The notes under the pieces: generated by a model
The model's input: the letters and a program-made list of their open reading frames with translations, nothing else
Databases searched by the model: none
Told to the model about the DNA's origin: nothing
Position numbers and translations under genes: made by a program
Shown here: positions 1 through 10,611 of the stretch, piece by piece
How the letters are laid out: each line of letters starts with the position of its first letter
How positions within the stretch are numbered: the stretch's first letter is position 1
DNA from: Sphaerosporella brunnea
Lineage: Eukaryota > Ascomycota > Pezizomycetes > Pezizales > Pyronemataceae
Assembly (NCBI GenBank): GCA_008704415.1
Contig: VXIS01000444.1
Span: 1 to 30,570 of the forward strand
Length of the DNA: 30,570 nt
Reading direction: 5' to 3'

Positions 1-1
1 T

Positions 2-484
2 GGACGTCTCCTCGTGCCTGTCCCGTTACACAGGCGCTCCGGGCCGCCCAGCCCGACAGTGCAGCCAGCAAAACAGGCGAGAACGATCTCCCCTCCCCCC
101 TCTCTTATGCATTCGAAACACGCGGGACCAAGCACTGCGTTGGTCTCAATGCGACCAGACCCGGAAACGCAACCAGCACCCGGCAACCCAGAGGCTGATG
201 CCCCTCTCAGTGGAGGGGCGGAGGCCGAAGGGGGCTGGAAGAAGGTTGAAAAAAAGAAACGTAGACGGCCCTCGGGCTGCTCAACGGAAAACAACAAGCG
301 GGGAAGCGCACCCTCCTGGGCCCAAGTGGCCCAGGGCGGGGGTGTGAGCATCAACGTCTTCATAGGCGGGGCCGCTGACACCAAGCGGTACATGCCTCGC
401 AATCCCATCGGGGGGAGGAGAAAGGAGAAGGAGAAGAAGAAGGAGAAGGGGAAGGAGAAGGAGCAGCGGGCTCCTAGGGTATAG
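2..484 (+). CDS. Lysine-rich open frame, left-truncated; possible retroelement ORF
   Basis: The frame is open from the window edge to a TAG at 482-484, so the true start lies to the left. The visible part has a Pro/Ala/Ser-rich stretch, then a basic run (GWKKVEKKKRRRPSG), a segment SWAQVAQGGG, and a C-terminal Lys/Glu tract encoded by a GAAGGA-rich stretch (about 417-465). A basic patch followed by a W-A-x-V-A segment recalls ORF1 proteins of fungal Tad-type LINEs. The frame is followed within about 230 bp by an AAAAC repeat that could be an element tail. No zinc knuckle, endonuclease or reverse transcriptase is visible, so the family is inference only. An ordinary low-complexity ORF is the alternative. 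Confidence 0.3.
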   Translation, partial: GRLLVPVPLHRRSGPPSPTVQPAKQARTISPPPSLMHSKHAGPSTALVSMRPDPETQPAPGNPEADAPLSGGAEAEGGWKKVEKKKRRRPSGCSTENNKRGSAPSWAQVAQGGGVSINVFIGGAADTKRYMPRNPIGGRRKEKEKKKEKGKEKEQRAPRV

Positions 485-713
485 GGGCATTTTCGGGCCC
501 CATGGTGTGTGTTTAATGGTGCGATTTGCTTTTATGTATTTCTTTTGTATGGGGAGCCCCAACAGACGGGTAAGACCGTGGAGACAGGATACCAGGTTTC
601 TTATGTCCGTCATAGGCCTTTGGCCTCACTCCGATTCGCAAGATAGGAGGCACTTGGGCTAATGTCCTTGTGTACGATGTATGATTTAAAACAAAACAAA
701 ACAAAACAAAGTA
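485..713 (+). repeat. Putative 3' tail of a retroelement ending in (AAAAC)n
   Basis: This is non-coding sequence after the TAG of the lysine-rich frame. It ends in about four AAAAC units around 689-710. Short A-rich repeats at the 3' end are common in LINE insertions. No target-site duplication could be established because the 5' end is outside the window. The assignment depends on the uncertain call for the upstream frame. Confidence 0.25.
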
Positions 714-1824
714 TGGTTGTACAGCCTCTTTCTTCAGGGATGCCCCGTACAAAATACTTTCACAAACCCGCCCACATTCCTCCCTCCACAACCCTTCTTT
801 TTAATTTTTCTCAATGAGATTATTTCAAAGCAATATATCTATTGTCCTATTAGACGATCTAATTTCATTTGTTGTGATTAATTAATATGTGGGCGTGCAA
901 AAGGTGGCTTTTGGCACTCCGTTTTAAGGTGTTCCCAACCAGAGATGGCTATTCGCCTACCCCCCCGGTTGTCCCGCCAATATGTATGCAGGCGAAGGAG
1001 CCCTCCCGAGGTTTCGACCAGCATTGATTGCTCCCTCAGGTTTCGTTTGCAGCCTGATAATATGCTATTTGCCTTGCGCCCTTCATTGCTGGCCAATTAT
1101 GTCACCACGGTCCGAGGTTGCAGATGCGGCTCAGTTTATGCACCAGCAGTTTTTTGTGTCCCCAGTACAGCAACAGCGACATCGAGGCTGGAAAAAAAGG
1201 ATATACCCAGCACGAACCGGAGGGGAGAAGCTGGCAAAGGCCAGGCATATTGCGCATTCTCAGTACGGGGGGCGCAGGTTGGTACATTAGGTAGGTATAT
1301 CACAAAATTTTAATACCTAAAGCGGATAGCATTGAAAGCCGTGGACCAGATTGCGGATCCAGACGGATTGATAACCCAGCATCGAACGAAGGGACCCTCC
1401 CGGCCATTAGTATCCACAGCCTTTCCGCTCCGCTCCACGGCTGCTGGCCGATCACCCGACCTCCTGATATCTGACGGACATTCTGATTTCGCCGGCCTGG
1501 GGTGCGAGCCTTACCCTATGTATGTGAAGGCATCATCAGGAGACCTTCTAGCTCTTGTTCAATTTCTTACTACATATGATTCCACCCCACCATTGCCAAC
1601 GCCATGCGGCGTGTATCTCAGGTTGTGGAATTCTAGAATCTCAAGCTCAGAGGCTGCAGGAATCGTCATTGCATAGATCCCTTTCCCGCATCGCGTAGGA
1701 AGCCGTGTAACAAAACGCAAAGCCTAAGGGAGGGGCGTTTCATGACGATTGAATCTGGAGAACACATGCGATGGTTAGAAAGAAGCAGGGATAAACAGCC
1801 ACCAGTCCATTATCTAATCTCACC
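714..1824. other. Intergenic, no supported gene
   Basis: Several short open frames occur on both strands, but none shows a recognisable domain, a convincing start or consistent codon choice. An AT-rich patch lies at about 798-890. No repeat or RNA gene was recognised. Confidence 0.6.
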
Positions 1825-2016
1825 ATGGCCAAAATTCAGCCTCCTCAAAAGAAGGTGTTGATTTCTACCCTCAGACAGTGTGCTCTCTCTACCTTCACGC
1901 ACGCGATCGATCGCCGGACGAAAGCAAGTCTGGCTAAAAATGCCCAAAAAATACCATCCGATCAATTAATAGCTGAAGCGAGGGAAGCGGTTTCAAGATC
2001 GGAGAAGAGCGGGTAG
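1825..2016 (+). CDS. Small basic hypothetical protein (63 aa)
   Basis: The ATG sits in a very good eukaryotic context (CACCATGG). The frame runs 63 codons to TAG. The product has a basic N-terminal half and a likely C-terminal amphipathic helix (SDQLIAEAREAVSRSEKSG). I do not recognise a family. No signal peptide or membrane segment is seen. The length is within what chance allows in this composition, so only the start context supports it. It may also be a fragment of a larger lost gene. Confidence 0.25.
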   Translation: MAKIQPPQKKVLISTLRQCALSTFTHAIDRRTKASLAKNAQKIPSDQLIAEAREAVSRSEKSG

Positions 2017-3363
2017 TGGACATCCTTATATTAACTGTGGGGAAAACGCAGACAGCTGCACGGTTGCATTCCCTTCCTCCTGCCTCCTGCGAGTTGCCGG
2101 CGAGCATCATGGACAAGGGCGAGGATGTTCATTCGTTAGCGAGAATCGAAAAACGGGGATCTGCATGACGGGTTGCATATCAGAATATCAACTCCTGTTA
2201 CATACATGCACTTTCTGCAAAGGGTTCATTCAGTCCACAGCTCGGGTCCCCCATCTTCCGTTGAGCTGGCCGGACGTATTGATATACCGAGCAAGTGCAA
2301 ACGGGCTGCTGCTGGCCCAGGTCAGCGTTTGCAAATAATCTATTAACCACACCATGGTACCAAGCACCTGCCTAGTAGGTACAGCCGTAACGAGGGCCCG
2401 TCTGGCTGGCTATAGTGCTTGGGAAAATTACTGTAGCCCTGTGCTGTAACTGCCGATTGCTTCCGTGGAGCACCCGAGATGAGATGAGAGCGAAAAAGAC
2501 GGGGATGTGCAGTGGGATCGGGACGGTTCGGTTGAGTCGAGTTGATGGTTTCTGAGGAAAGGAGGAAGGGAGGGCCGGGAGCTATAGCTATCGATTGGAC
2601 TCGGAGGGAACGTCATATCGTCAGTCAGTCCATATTGTGTCACGCACCCACAGTAGGCAGGCAGGCAGGCAGGCAGGTTGTTCGATATGCCCCGCATGCA
2701 AGTGCAAAGGTGACATCGCATCGCAGCCGGAGAACAAGGAGATGCCCACCAGAGACCGGCGGAGCAAGCAAGAGCCGAAGCAAGACAAACTGCGCACAAC
2801 ACTGCGCACACCTGACATTCCATGGCAAACAACTGGAGCCTGGAAGCCCGACTGTGCGATCCGTCTGTTGCCCTCGAATTCGAATTCGCAATCTCCCAAA
2901 ACATACACTGATCCCTCGTGACGCTCAGCTGACGGTGGCCGCCTCTGTCAGCTCAGCGTCGCCGTCAACTCGCCCCATTAGTTAAGCGCGCACAGCGCCG
3001 TCGCTGTTGCTGCTGTCCATAGGCTTTCCCGTAAGAAGGGATATTCGTTACGGGTTCTCGGCTGACAAATGCAGCCAGATGCATGCTAGCCCCAAGACCC
3101 GAGCCGCAATGACGGACAAGGGTCACCACCCACAACGTCAACGTCAAATTCTCCGATCCCTGCGCGTTTGCTGCTTTGATGCTGGCTCCAAGTACGTCAT
3201 ACAGCTAGTTTGGGCCCTCGACGATTTTTAGTAAACACTTGGAACCCGGACGTTGGCTGGACTTCATACATACTACGTGTGTGGGATATCTCGGGTTGTG
3301 GACGCGCATAGTGCGTGCTTCTGTAATTCATTTTTGTATCTACATATTAGAATTATAGTCTAG
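2017..3363. other. Intergenic with a GGCA microsatellite
   Basis: No gene is supported. Overlapping ORFs on both strands at 2430-2985 have no recognisable features. A GGCA tetranucleotide run lies at 2656-2677. The last 100 bp or so would be the 3' flank of the minus-strand F-box gene. Confidence 0.55.
2656..2677. repeat. (GGCA)n microsatellite
   Basis: There are five and a half consecutive GGCA units. Unrelated to any gene model. Confidence 0.9.
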
Positions 3364-4183
3364 CTATTTACGACCTCGAGTACTCCTCTCCAGGGCCATC
3401 TCTCCCGTCTCCAGTAGATCATGCAGAAAAGCCTCCTCGTAATCATCCTCGAGCTCCGGATCGCAAAGCTCGCTGATCTGCCTGCACGGAAATGGCGCAA
3501 GATCCTGCCCCGGCAATCTCGGCCACAAAATTAAGGAGAGCACACGCGAAGCCGCCAGATTATCCCGTTGTTCCGCCTTGTTCGTGACAGCAGCCTAGAA
3601 CTCCCTTCCACCATCTGCCGCCAGAGGGTGTACAGCGCGTTGCGGAGAAATGCCCTCCCGTACAGCCCCCAGGCGTCCAGCGCGACGGGATCGCGGCAGA
3701 TTGCCGACGCCAGCAAACATTTCGGTAGCGCTTCTGGACTCCTTTGCAGTCGGATGTCGTGGCACCGCTTGAGGCTGCCATGGACACGGCCCGAAGCGTA
3801 GTTGATGAAACGTGCATTGCTGATGGCGCGTTTTGCGAACAACGGAATGTCTGCACCTCAATTAGCCCCATCCTGCCCCCCCACGTCTGACGGCTAGTTA
3901 CGTGATTGCACCCACCAGAAATATCACCACCCGCCGCCTTTATCTGGGCGTGCACAAGATTCATGGCGGCTTCGAACAGCTGTATGTCGCAGCGAGCAGC
4001 CCAGGCCCAGCCGGAAATTCGCCGGTGCCGTTGCAGAATTTGCTGGCTGATTGTGCGTTTGTGCGAATTCCAGAGAGTGTTGAACGCGCAGCATGTCTGC
4101 GCGAGTCTTGCGGCTGTCGAAAACCGCTCGAACTGGCAGAAAATTGAAAGGAGAATGTCGTTGTCGGGCGTGTGGAGGGACAT
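3364..4183 (-). CDS. F-box protein, small fungal type, with an unresolved frame change
   Basis: F-box proteins link substrates to SCF ubiquitin ligases through Skp1. The ATG is at 4181-4183. Exon 1 (3916-4183) begins MSLHTPDNDILLSIFCQF and continues through STAARLAQTC and LW...TISQQIL, which is the usual F-box pattern of Pezizomycotina (residues about 5-48). A 65-nt intron, 3851-3915, has GTGGGT, a CTAAT branch site and CAG, and joins in phase 1. Exon 2 reads IPLFAKRAISNARFINYASG to about RNALYTLWRQMVEG. The reading then has to move to another frame, which gives NKAEQRDNLAASRVLSL and an acidic tail ending at TAG 3364-3366. A very short intron at 3577-3611 (35 nt, GTGGAA...CAAG) would restore the frame and give 239 aa. 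Otherwise there is a frameshift near 3596 and the gene is broken. The substrate is unknown; no repeat domain (LRR, WD40) is visible. Confidence 0.6.
3851..3915 (-). other. Intron 1 of the F-box gene
   Basis: On the minus strand it starts GTGGGT and ends GTGCAG, with CTAAT as branch site. It is 65 nt long and splices in phase 1, creating an Asp codon. Without its removal the reading leaves the frame that carries the conserved-looking exon 2. Confidence 0.6.
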
Positions 4184-4194
4184 AGAGCGGGGTT

Positions 4195-4199
4195 ATTGG
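4195..4199 (-). promoter_or_regulatory. CCAAT box upstream of the F-box gene
   Basis: On the minus strand ACCAAT lies 12-16 nt before the ATG, with AT-rich sequence (TATATT) further upstream. CCAAT boxes are bound by the fungal HAP/CBC complex. So close to the ATG it could only act if transcription starts very near the ATG, so function is uncertain. Confidence 0.2.
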
Positions 4200-4937
4200 T
4201 TGAATATAATACGAAATATAAGATCGAAGTTGCAAGGATCAATTAGCCGCCGAAATAGATGGAGACCTTCCCTTCGCTCTGGAATATAGCGTCCGCCGAA
4301 TAGATCGATGTTCTATGCAGCCATCCCCATCCGAAACTGTTTTGCTGCTTATCACGGTGGCCCCATACCAGATCGCTTTGTTTGGCAGCATCGAACTGCC
4401 ACGAGGTGGCAAGGAGTGTTGCAGCCACCACAGAGCGGCCCGCTGTAAGCGAGCGAGCGGTGGCCAGCACGAGCTGATTGATGCCTTCGCACACACACAC
4501 ACAGTCGGACAGAATCAATTCGGGCCCGCTCAGAGAACCCGGTAGTTATCTGCGACGAGCCCAAATGCAAAACCGGCAATTACCTTTGGCCTAAATCAAC
4601 TACCAGTAGATAATTGTTCTACAGGTACCCGTGTCCGTGTCCGTACTCAGAGTATGTAGAGTAGTAGGGTATGAGATGATATGGAGCGCAAGTTGAACTC
4701 CCTAAAAATGACGACGAACTATAAACCCATGGCCATATGTAACTCCACCCCGGCTCTGGAAATGATCCAGACCCTAGCTGCCACACTCAATGAGTTTTTT
4801 TGTGATTCTGGCCAGGCCAGCCAGATGACGGTTGTCAGCACCTCTCCCTGCCAACAAATGTATTGAGCATTGAGTAAGCTAACATAACCGCTCGAATTCG
4901 AGCCCCAAGTGGTCGGCAGCCCGTGAAAAAAAGAAAG

Positions 4938-4957
4938 AAAAAAAAAAAAAAAAAAAA
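4938..4957. repeat. A20 homopolymer tract
   Basis: Twenty consecutive A, preceded by an interrupted A/G stretch from 4926. No flanking target-site duplication was recognised. Confidence 0.9.
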
Positions 4958-5966
4958 CAATTTTGGGGATTACATGCGTAACAAGCTGAAAGGATGGTTT
5001 TTGAGGTGTTTTTACAACCACGGGGCCTACCTAATAAACCTCTCTCAGCTCTGGTTGCAGGAACTTGGATGGATATCGATATCACGTACTCTACGGCTGA
5101 ACAAGTGAGATCGAAATATATCTCTCCCTTGCCCCCACTCCCCCTGGCTCATGTATAACCTGGCCAGCCACCTGGTCATCCGCCCCTCGTCCCATAAACC
5201 CCCCTGTCGCAGAGATCAGATCTTAAGCCGTTCATCGCGACAGCGTATGCACAGCCTCGTGTCTCCCGCCGCCACCGCTACCGCCGCCGCCGCCGCAATG
5301 CAGGTACTGACAGAGATAGGGGGCATTCTAGTGTATAAATGTAACGGTTAACGTTGTACAATACATCCAGCTATCCGCGTAGGAAGGAATTTAAACCCGA
5401 TCAACCTATTTTTTTCCCGCGTATGGCGGGGCCACATGATAATACAATGAGTTGAAAATAACAGAACTGGAGTAGCTATGTAGAGTTAGAGAAACTAGTA
5501 TGTAACTAATTTTGCGTGGTTCATTTTTAGAATATTCGGAAAAGAAGAGGAAGGCTGAAGCAGCGCTAGAACAAGGGTAGTTAGGTTGTCTTCAACCCAA
5601 CCCACCGTTCATTTCGTGGTGAGTAGAGTACAGTGTTTTGCGAAAGAAAGTGAGCACGAGGGAATTCGAATGAGTGAGCTGGCTCTGTTTGTTTCCGCAA
5701 TCCAACCCAACCCGGGCCACGTTTCTCAATGCGTCATGTTATCACCAGTGAGGAGCGACCCACGATGGCCCTCCGTCAAAGGGACGAAGGTAGAGAGAGC
5801 TGAGCCCTGTAATAATGAATCGTCTTGTGCTACCCGAACTGAACATTGTACATACAGATCTGGATCAGCATCCCCGGTTCGCTCGCTCCCCGACGCGCCC
5901 CGCAGAAATGATCCCAGACAGTCCTGATCAAATGAAAATGAATGGTAAACGACCTAAAGCAAACAA

Positions 5967-6043
5967 AAAAAAGAGACAACAAGCGCAAAAAAAAAAAAAA
6001 AGAAAAAAAAAAAAGGAAAAGAAAAAGAAAAGAAAAAAAAAAA
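5967..6043. repeat. A/G purine tract
   Basis: This is almost pure A with scattered G. It makes lysine-rich frames on the plus strand and Phe/Leu-rich frames on the minus strand that should not be read as proteins. Confidence 0.85.
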
Positions 6044-6551
6044 GGGCCAGGTAGTAGTGACAGAGAAAACAATGCAAAAAAAAAGACGAAGCAGCTGGCT
6101 AGTAAGAACGACATTCAAATGGTTCAACGAGAGAAAGCAAACCAACAAACGGTAAACCACAACCAAACTCGCTAGGAAGGGACAACGAAATCAAAACAAA
6201 AAATACCCCTGATCCCAGTAAAACGTACCCACTATACGCCGAACCCGCCCCAAAAACACTCAACCCAAAACGAAGACGCTGGACGACGACGATGACAGAT
6301 GGCACTTGTTTCGCGATCGGGTGTAGAATAAAAAAAAAAAAATGGGAAGGAAGCAGAAAGGAGACGAACTCTCCCCCCCTCCGCACTTCCTTTCCTATTA
6401 TCCGACCTCCCATCGTGATATGAAGGAAATGAAGATGCAGCCTCAGAACACACAGGCAGCATGACAATAATGATGCTGATAGCGAGTCGAGGAAAGCTCG
6501 AGAGCTGGAAGGGTAAAATTGTCGTATCCGTACACGTGCTTTCGCTTCGAT

Positions 6552-6971
6552 CTATAATTCCGCGGCACCAGCGCCATCATCAATGCCTCTGGTATTCTCC
6601 GGCGCCAGCCGGCCCGGCGTTGGGTATGGGTATGGGTATGGGCATGGGCATGGTCGGTCATCATCCTCCGCATTATCAAAGGGCCAAGTCGTGGCCACGC
6701 AGCTCGTAGTGGCATCATGCTCACGCTCCTCTTGTTCTCTTCCGGCAGCCTATTTTCTCACCGAAACAAAGCGTTAGCCCTTGAATTTCGTGTAGAGGAA
6801 GGGGAGGACACCAGGTTTAGCTATGGGAGGGGGAGGGGGGCTTCTTACCACACACTCCGCGCACGCTGAATTGTTCATCCAGACCCAGTTACCGCAGTTG
6901 TGAGTGTAAAAGTTCCTGCAGCGGTACCGATAGTAGCCGGCCGAGTCCGAGGATGAAAAGTTCAAAGCCAT
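6552..6971 (-). CDS. Small cysteine-rich protein, two exons (106 aa)
   Basis: Exon 1 (6849-6971) encodes 41 residues and contains CRNFYTHNCGNWVWMNNSAC followed by AEC. The pattern C-x7-C-x9-C-x2-C with a W-V-W core recalls a small family of conserved fungal proteins of unknown function; the cysteines may bind zinc or form disulfides. A phase-0 intron, 6750-6848 (99 nt), has GTAAGA, a CTAAC branch site and ATAG. Exon 2 (6552-6749) starts AAGREQEEREHDA, then an acidic stretch and the repeat CPCPYPYPYPTPGR, ending at TAG 6552-6554. The Pro-Tyr repeat is encoded by a hexanucleotide microsatellite. No clear signal peptide is seen, so a cytosolic or nuclear protein is likelier. Reading through the intron instead gives a 65-residue product that loses the exon 2 part. 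Family membership is from memory of the pattern, not a search. Confidence 0.5.
6624..6652. repeat. GGGTAT/GGGCAT hexanucleotide repeat
   Basis: About five hexamers, three of GGGTAT and two of GGGCAT type. They lie within exon 2 of the minus-strand cysteine-rich gene and encode its Pro-Tyr and Pro-Cys dipeptides. Confidence 0.85.
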
Positions 6972-7822
6972 TGTGCGGATCGAGGCTCTTTGCGGCAGCT
7001 CTAAGATGGGTGGTTGTTGACGAATGGGTAAAGCGGATGAAATCCCGATCCGAGAGATGATGCAGTACTACTTGGTTGTTGTGATGGTTGCTGCTCTCCC
7101 CCGGCTGTATTTGTAGAATGCTCGAGAGTAACAAGGAGGCTGCTATGATAGCTAATAGAGTAGCTGAGCGTAAAGGAGGTCAACTGATGTTGTTTGAAGT
7201 TACTGTGTACGGGACTGGAAAACGAGGTCTCCGGCAGGGAGTCAGGCGGGCTTTATGTAGTCATGGAAATAGTCCAAGTACGTACGGACCACCTCGTGGC
7301 ATTCAGGGATATCGATGTCCCACCCCGAGTGGTCGGTTTTAATCAATGCTATCGTTGAGGTACTAAGTAAGTAAGGTAAAGTAGAGCAACGCCACCATTA
7401 GTTGTGGGGGGCTTCCAACTGTTTTCCAATTGAAGATCCGCCGGGGTCTCTCTTCTGGCACACCAGCAAAAACAACGATGCCCAATCCAGCGACCAGGCC
7501 CACGACGCATGCATAGTAATCCTAACTAGATCTTTCCGGATGGGTCAACCCGTCATTTTGGTTTATGGGAAGCATGTATCCAGGTGAAAAAGTAAGAGCA
7601 ACTGCTGCAGCAGCAAGGCCGTGCGTTGCATGCTGGGAAGAGTTGGTTGCTTTGCATGAGCGCATATCTGGACTTCCACCGTTCGCGTGCAGCACAAGCC
7701 GCGTCCTGCGCGCCCTAGTTGTTTCCAGGTAGCCAAAGCTAGTAGCGTGAGATTTCAATCATCATCATCGTCGGCATCTAGTTTTCGGGCCATGGCCCTG
7801 AGAGGACAAAAATTTCCCGAGA

Positions 7823-7849
7823 CCACCACCACCACCACCACCACCACCC
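7823..7849. repeat. (CCA)n microsatellite
   Basis: About nine consecutive ACC/CCA triplets in non-coding sequence. Confidence 0.9.
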
Positions 7850-7931
7850 TACCCTCACTTCGCACCATCCATTCCTTCACCCCCACTCTACTCGTGTCTT
7901 GACTTGCTGTGGAGAATAATCCCGATCTTAT

Positions 7932-7990
7932 TGCTTTGTTTTTTTGTTTTTGTTTTTTTGTTTTTTTTGTTTTTTGTTTTATTTTTTTAA
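7932..7990. repeat. T-rich tract with G and C interruptions
   Basis: This is a run of T5-T8 blocks separated mostly by single G or C. On the minus strand it reads as an A-rich tract. A retroposon tail is possible but no element body was recognised next to it. Confidence 0.7.
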
Positions 7991-8533
7991 TCAGCGGCTG
8001 CCGACTCCGCTGGAGCCCTACGTACGTGGCCGTGTTTACCACTTTGCCTGTAGGAATTAGGTTCTCGTACTCGCACACTTACTCGTACAGTTGAAGCTTG
8101 CAATTGCAGTGCGGGTTCCTAGCTTCCTCACCGACAGCCTCAACTATAAGCGATTGGCGAGCCCGGCCGAGTTCCTGCGTTAGATGTCGTCATCGATCTC
8201 AGACGAGAAATTTAACTGCTTTATGAGCTACGGGCGGGGCCATAGGGCCGAGTGGGCCACTTTGACTGGCCAGCAGAAATATTGTGTTCGAATTTGACAT
8301 GTCACGCTACCCTTGGGGTTCCACAATTGGGCCAGAGCTTTCTGGTGTTAGCCTCGTTGCTGCTGTTGCTGCTGCAATGCGCGCATGTATCAACTAGCGG
8401 TTACCAGGGTAGGGTATAATAATCCGAACCCAGTCAGGGTTGCACAAAACACCGTTTGATGATGCGTGAAGATACTTGCTCTAGGCTGGCACGGACGAGT
8501 TACCAGGCTGTGAATAACAGCCGTGGCTCGCTA

Positions 8534-8766
8534 AGATAGGCAATAGTGGCCTCTTTGGGCCGCAAACTTCCAACCACGCCAACCCGGAGACAAAGGATGG
8601 ATGGAGAAGTGGAATGCCGCGGAAAGCCCACTGGAACTTGTTGTTTCTGTTGAGTATCAAACGACAGAGCCTTGCACCCAGTTTGTATGGGAGCCCTGTA
8701 CAACAGCACATTGGAAGCCTTCCCGTCGCTTTATTGATATGCGGCCCAATACAACTATTGCCTATC
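8534..8766. repeat. Imperfect fold-back (inverted repeat)
   Basis: The plus strand at 8741-8766 reads GCGGCCCAA then CTATTGCCTATC. The minus strand of 8534-8562 reads the same two blocks with a slightly longer gap. A further shared block, TTGGAAG, lies on the inner side of each arm. The arms are about 180 bp apart, which resembles a decayed fold-back or MITE-like element. No terminal duplication was found. An open frame of 94 codons (8601-8885) overlaps it and is probably chance. Confidence 0.45.
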
Positions 8767-9170
8767 CACTGAATTTGCCTGTTTCAACATGTATTTTGGC
8801 GTTCCATGCTTGCCAAGTAGACCGTTGCTATACTGAGGGGTGCCCACACCCCGTTCTATCCATTGACTCTATACAACAGGAATAGGTGGTTGTTTGTTGT
8901 TATAGAACATTGATCTAGGTATTCAATGGCTATTTAGCGACCGGAAGGCTCCCATTACTGCAACACTAGTCCAAAGAGAGGTCCTGAAACTTTGAAGGGG
9001 GTACAAATAACGAAAATGCTCATGTTGCGGTAGCCCTCTTCCGTAAACTTTTCGGCTTTTTTGTGAAGGTCTGCGTCTGCCGTCCTCAATTCTCCCTCTG
9101 CCGCCATAAATCGGCATTATGTATGCGCTAGCTGACCTGTTCACTAGCTTATCACTCAGCGGCGGCAATC

Positions 9171-9199
<29 letters not shown>
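9171..9199. repeat. A29 homopolymer tract
   Basis: Twenty-nine consecutive A, the longest homopolymer in the window. The flanks show no evident element or tRNA-like head. Confidence 0.95.
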
Positions 9200-9202
<3 letters not shown>

Positions 9203-10585
9203 AGAGAGTAACATTAATCTCGTGACCTCGGTCTAGGCCTTTCAACAAGGTCACCCCGGCTCAGCCTTCCTCCGCCCCATTTGGGGAATATCCGGCCTCT
9301 TCAATGGCATCCTGAAACCCCAAAGAGCGAAATTCCGCGGACCGGCGTGCTCAGATATGTACAACGGGGCCGGTGTGAACAGAAGGGGGGTGATTCACCG
9401 GGCAAACTGTATACATATGAGACAGCACGCAACAGCTCCCAGCTCGCACATTGCCGGCGCCCTGCCGGCGCCCTCCCCCCGCGGCACTTTGCAGGCCACG
9501 ATAAGCCATGGAACTAGAGGGAAGCTAGACCACGAGTGTTGCCATCCTCCGTTTCGGCACAAGGCTGAAAACTTGTCTTGCACGTGGGCGGACGGGTCTC
9601 AATGGTTCATATTGCGCGAATCGGTTGTACAGTACCTGTTCCACATCTTCTCAGGCGGGAGAACATCAATAATTGACCAGGTATGTTGTCGTGTAAAGTG
9701 CGGGGTTTCCCTGGGGCGGCGGCTGGCTGATTACAGATATATTATTTTGTTCGCCGGCCGCGATTGCAGCAATCTATGTAAGCACATGTATCAGTTTGCT
9801 AGCAAGTTTGTCTTTTTCGCTTACACCTACTGCATCTCAGCTACCTCGGCAGCTGCCCCGATGCTTCAGAGGACAAAGAGAGAGAAAGAGTGCACTTTTG
9901 GATATCCCTTAGTGCTGTTCGAAGCCTCATAGCGTACCTTAGCGTTCGGTATCGGCGTGTAACTGCGACATGGCAATACCCGCGCATAACGAGTTGCCGC
10001 CGCCAAATTAGCTTCAGACCTAGGATACTAGCCGATCCGACCACTATCGACTGTGTCCAGCTGTCCATCATCTGCATGCTGCTGCACCGGCCAGGCAGAA
10101 GAAAATCAATGTAGATACGCCTAGTTGCAGGGAAGACAGACATGTTCTAACGGGGAAGCTCGTGCTGCATGTTGTTGCTGCTGCTGATGAGTGATTCCCT
10201 TCCTTTCGGTGTGTCACGATGGATCATGTTCCAGGCGGTTGGTTCGTCGCCTCCGCGGCCAGCAGTTCAATCGTCGAGTGATTGCTGATCATGAGTTTAG
10301 CCGCAGCATCAAAACACAGCCCCGCAAAAGGAAAATGATAGGAGAAGCGGCCGCCGCTGGGGGTAGCAAAAGCGAGAAGGGGCAAACAGATCCGTCGAGG
10401 CTGCCGTTTGGGGTTTATCCGGTGACGTCCACGTCGTTCAATTGTAGGCTAATGCATTTTGTTGCTCGCGTCGTCGGAAAGGCAGAATATAAGACTCGCC
10501 CCATCATGGTGATTAGTGTGTAGATCAGTCCAATTAAGTTTCGAGGCAACAACCAGCCAGTATTAGCGGGACCTGTTCGGAGAGG

Positions 10586-10611
10586 TGCAACGTGCAACGT
10601 GCAACGTGCTG
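10586..10611. repeat. Tandem GTGCAAC repeat
   Basis: Three consecutive GTGCAAC heptamers followed by a partial unit. Too short for any functional call. Confidence 0.8.

Larger units (their letters stand above)
4200..6551. other. Intergenic with several A-rich tracts
   Basis: No gene is supported. Short ORFs at 4315-4866 and 5586-5927 show no family traits. The stretch holds a CA repeat (4492-4502), an A20 run (4938-4957), a CCG run (5276-5297) and a purine tract of A/G (5967-6043). Confidence 0.55.
6972..8480. other. Intergenic with CCA repeat and T-rich tract
   Basis: The first 200 bp are the probable promoter and leader of the minus-strand cysteine-rich gene. The rest holds a CCA triplet run (7823-7849), a T-rich tract (about 7935-7990) and no supported gene. 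Confidence 0.55.

Noticed and set aside
5815..6175. Lysine-rich and phenylalanine-rich ORFs
   Set aside because: They are produced by the A/G purine tract, not by a coding sequence.
8601..8885. 94-codon ORF with ATG on the plus strand
   Set aside because: It overlaps the fold-back repeat, the opposite strand is equally open, and no domain is visible.
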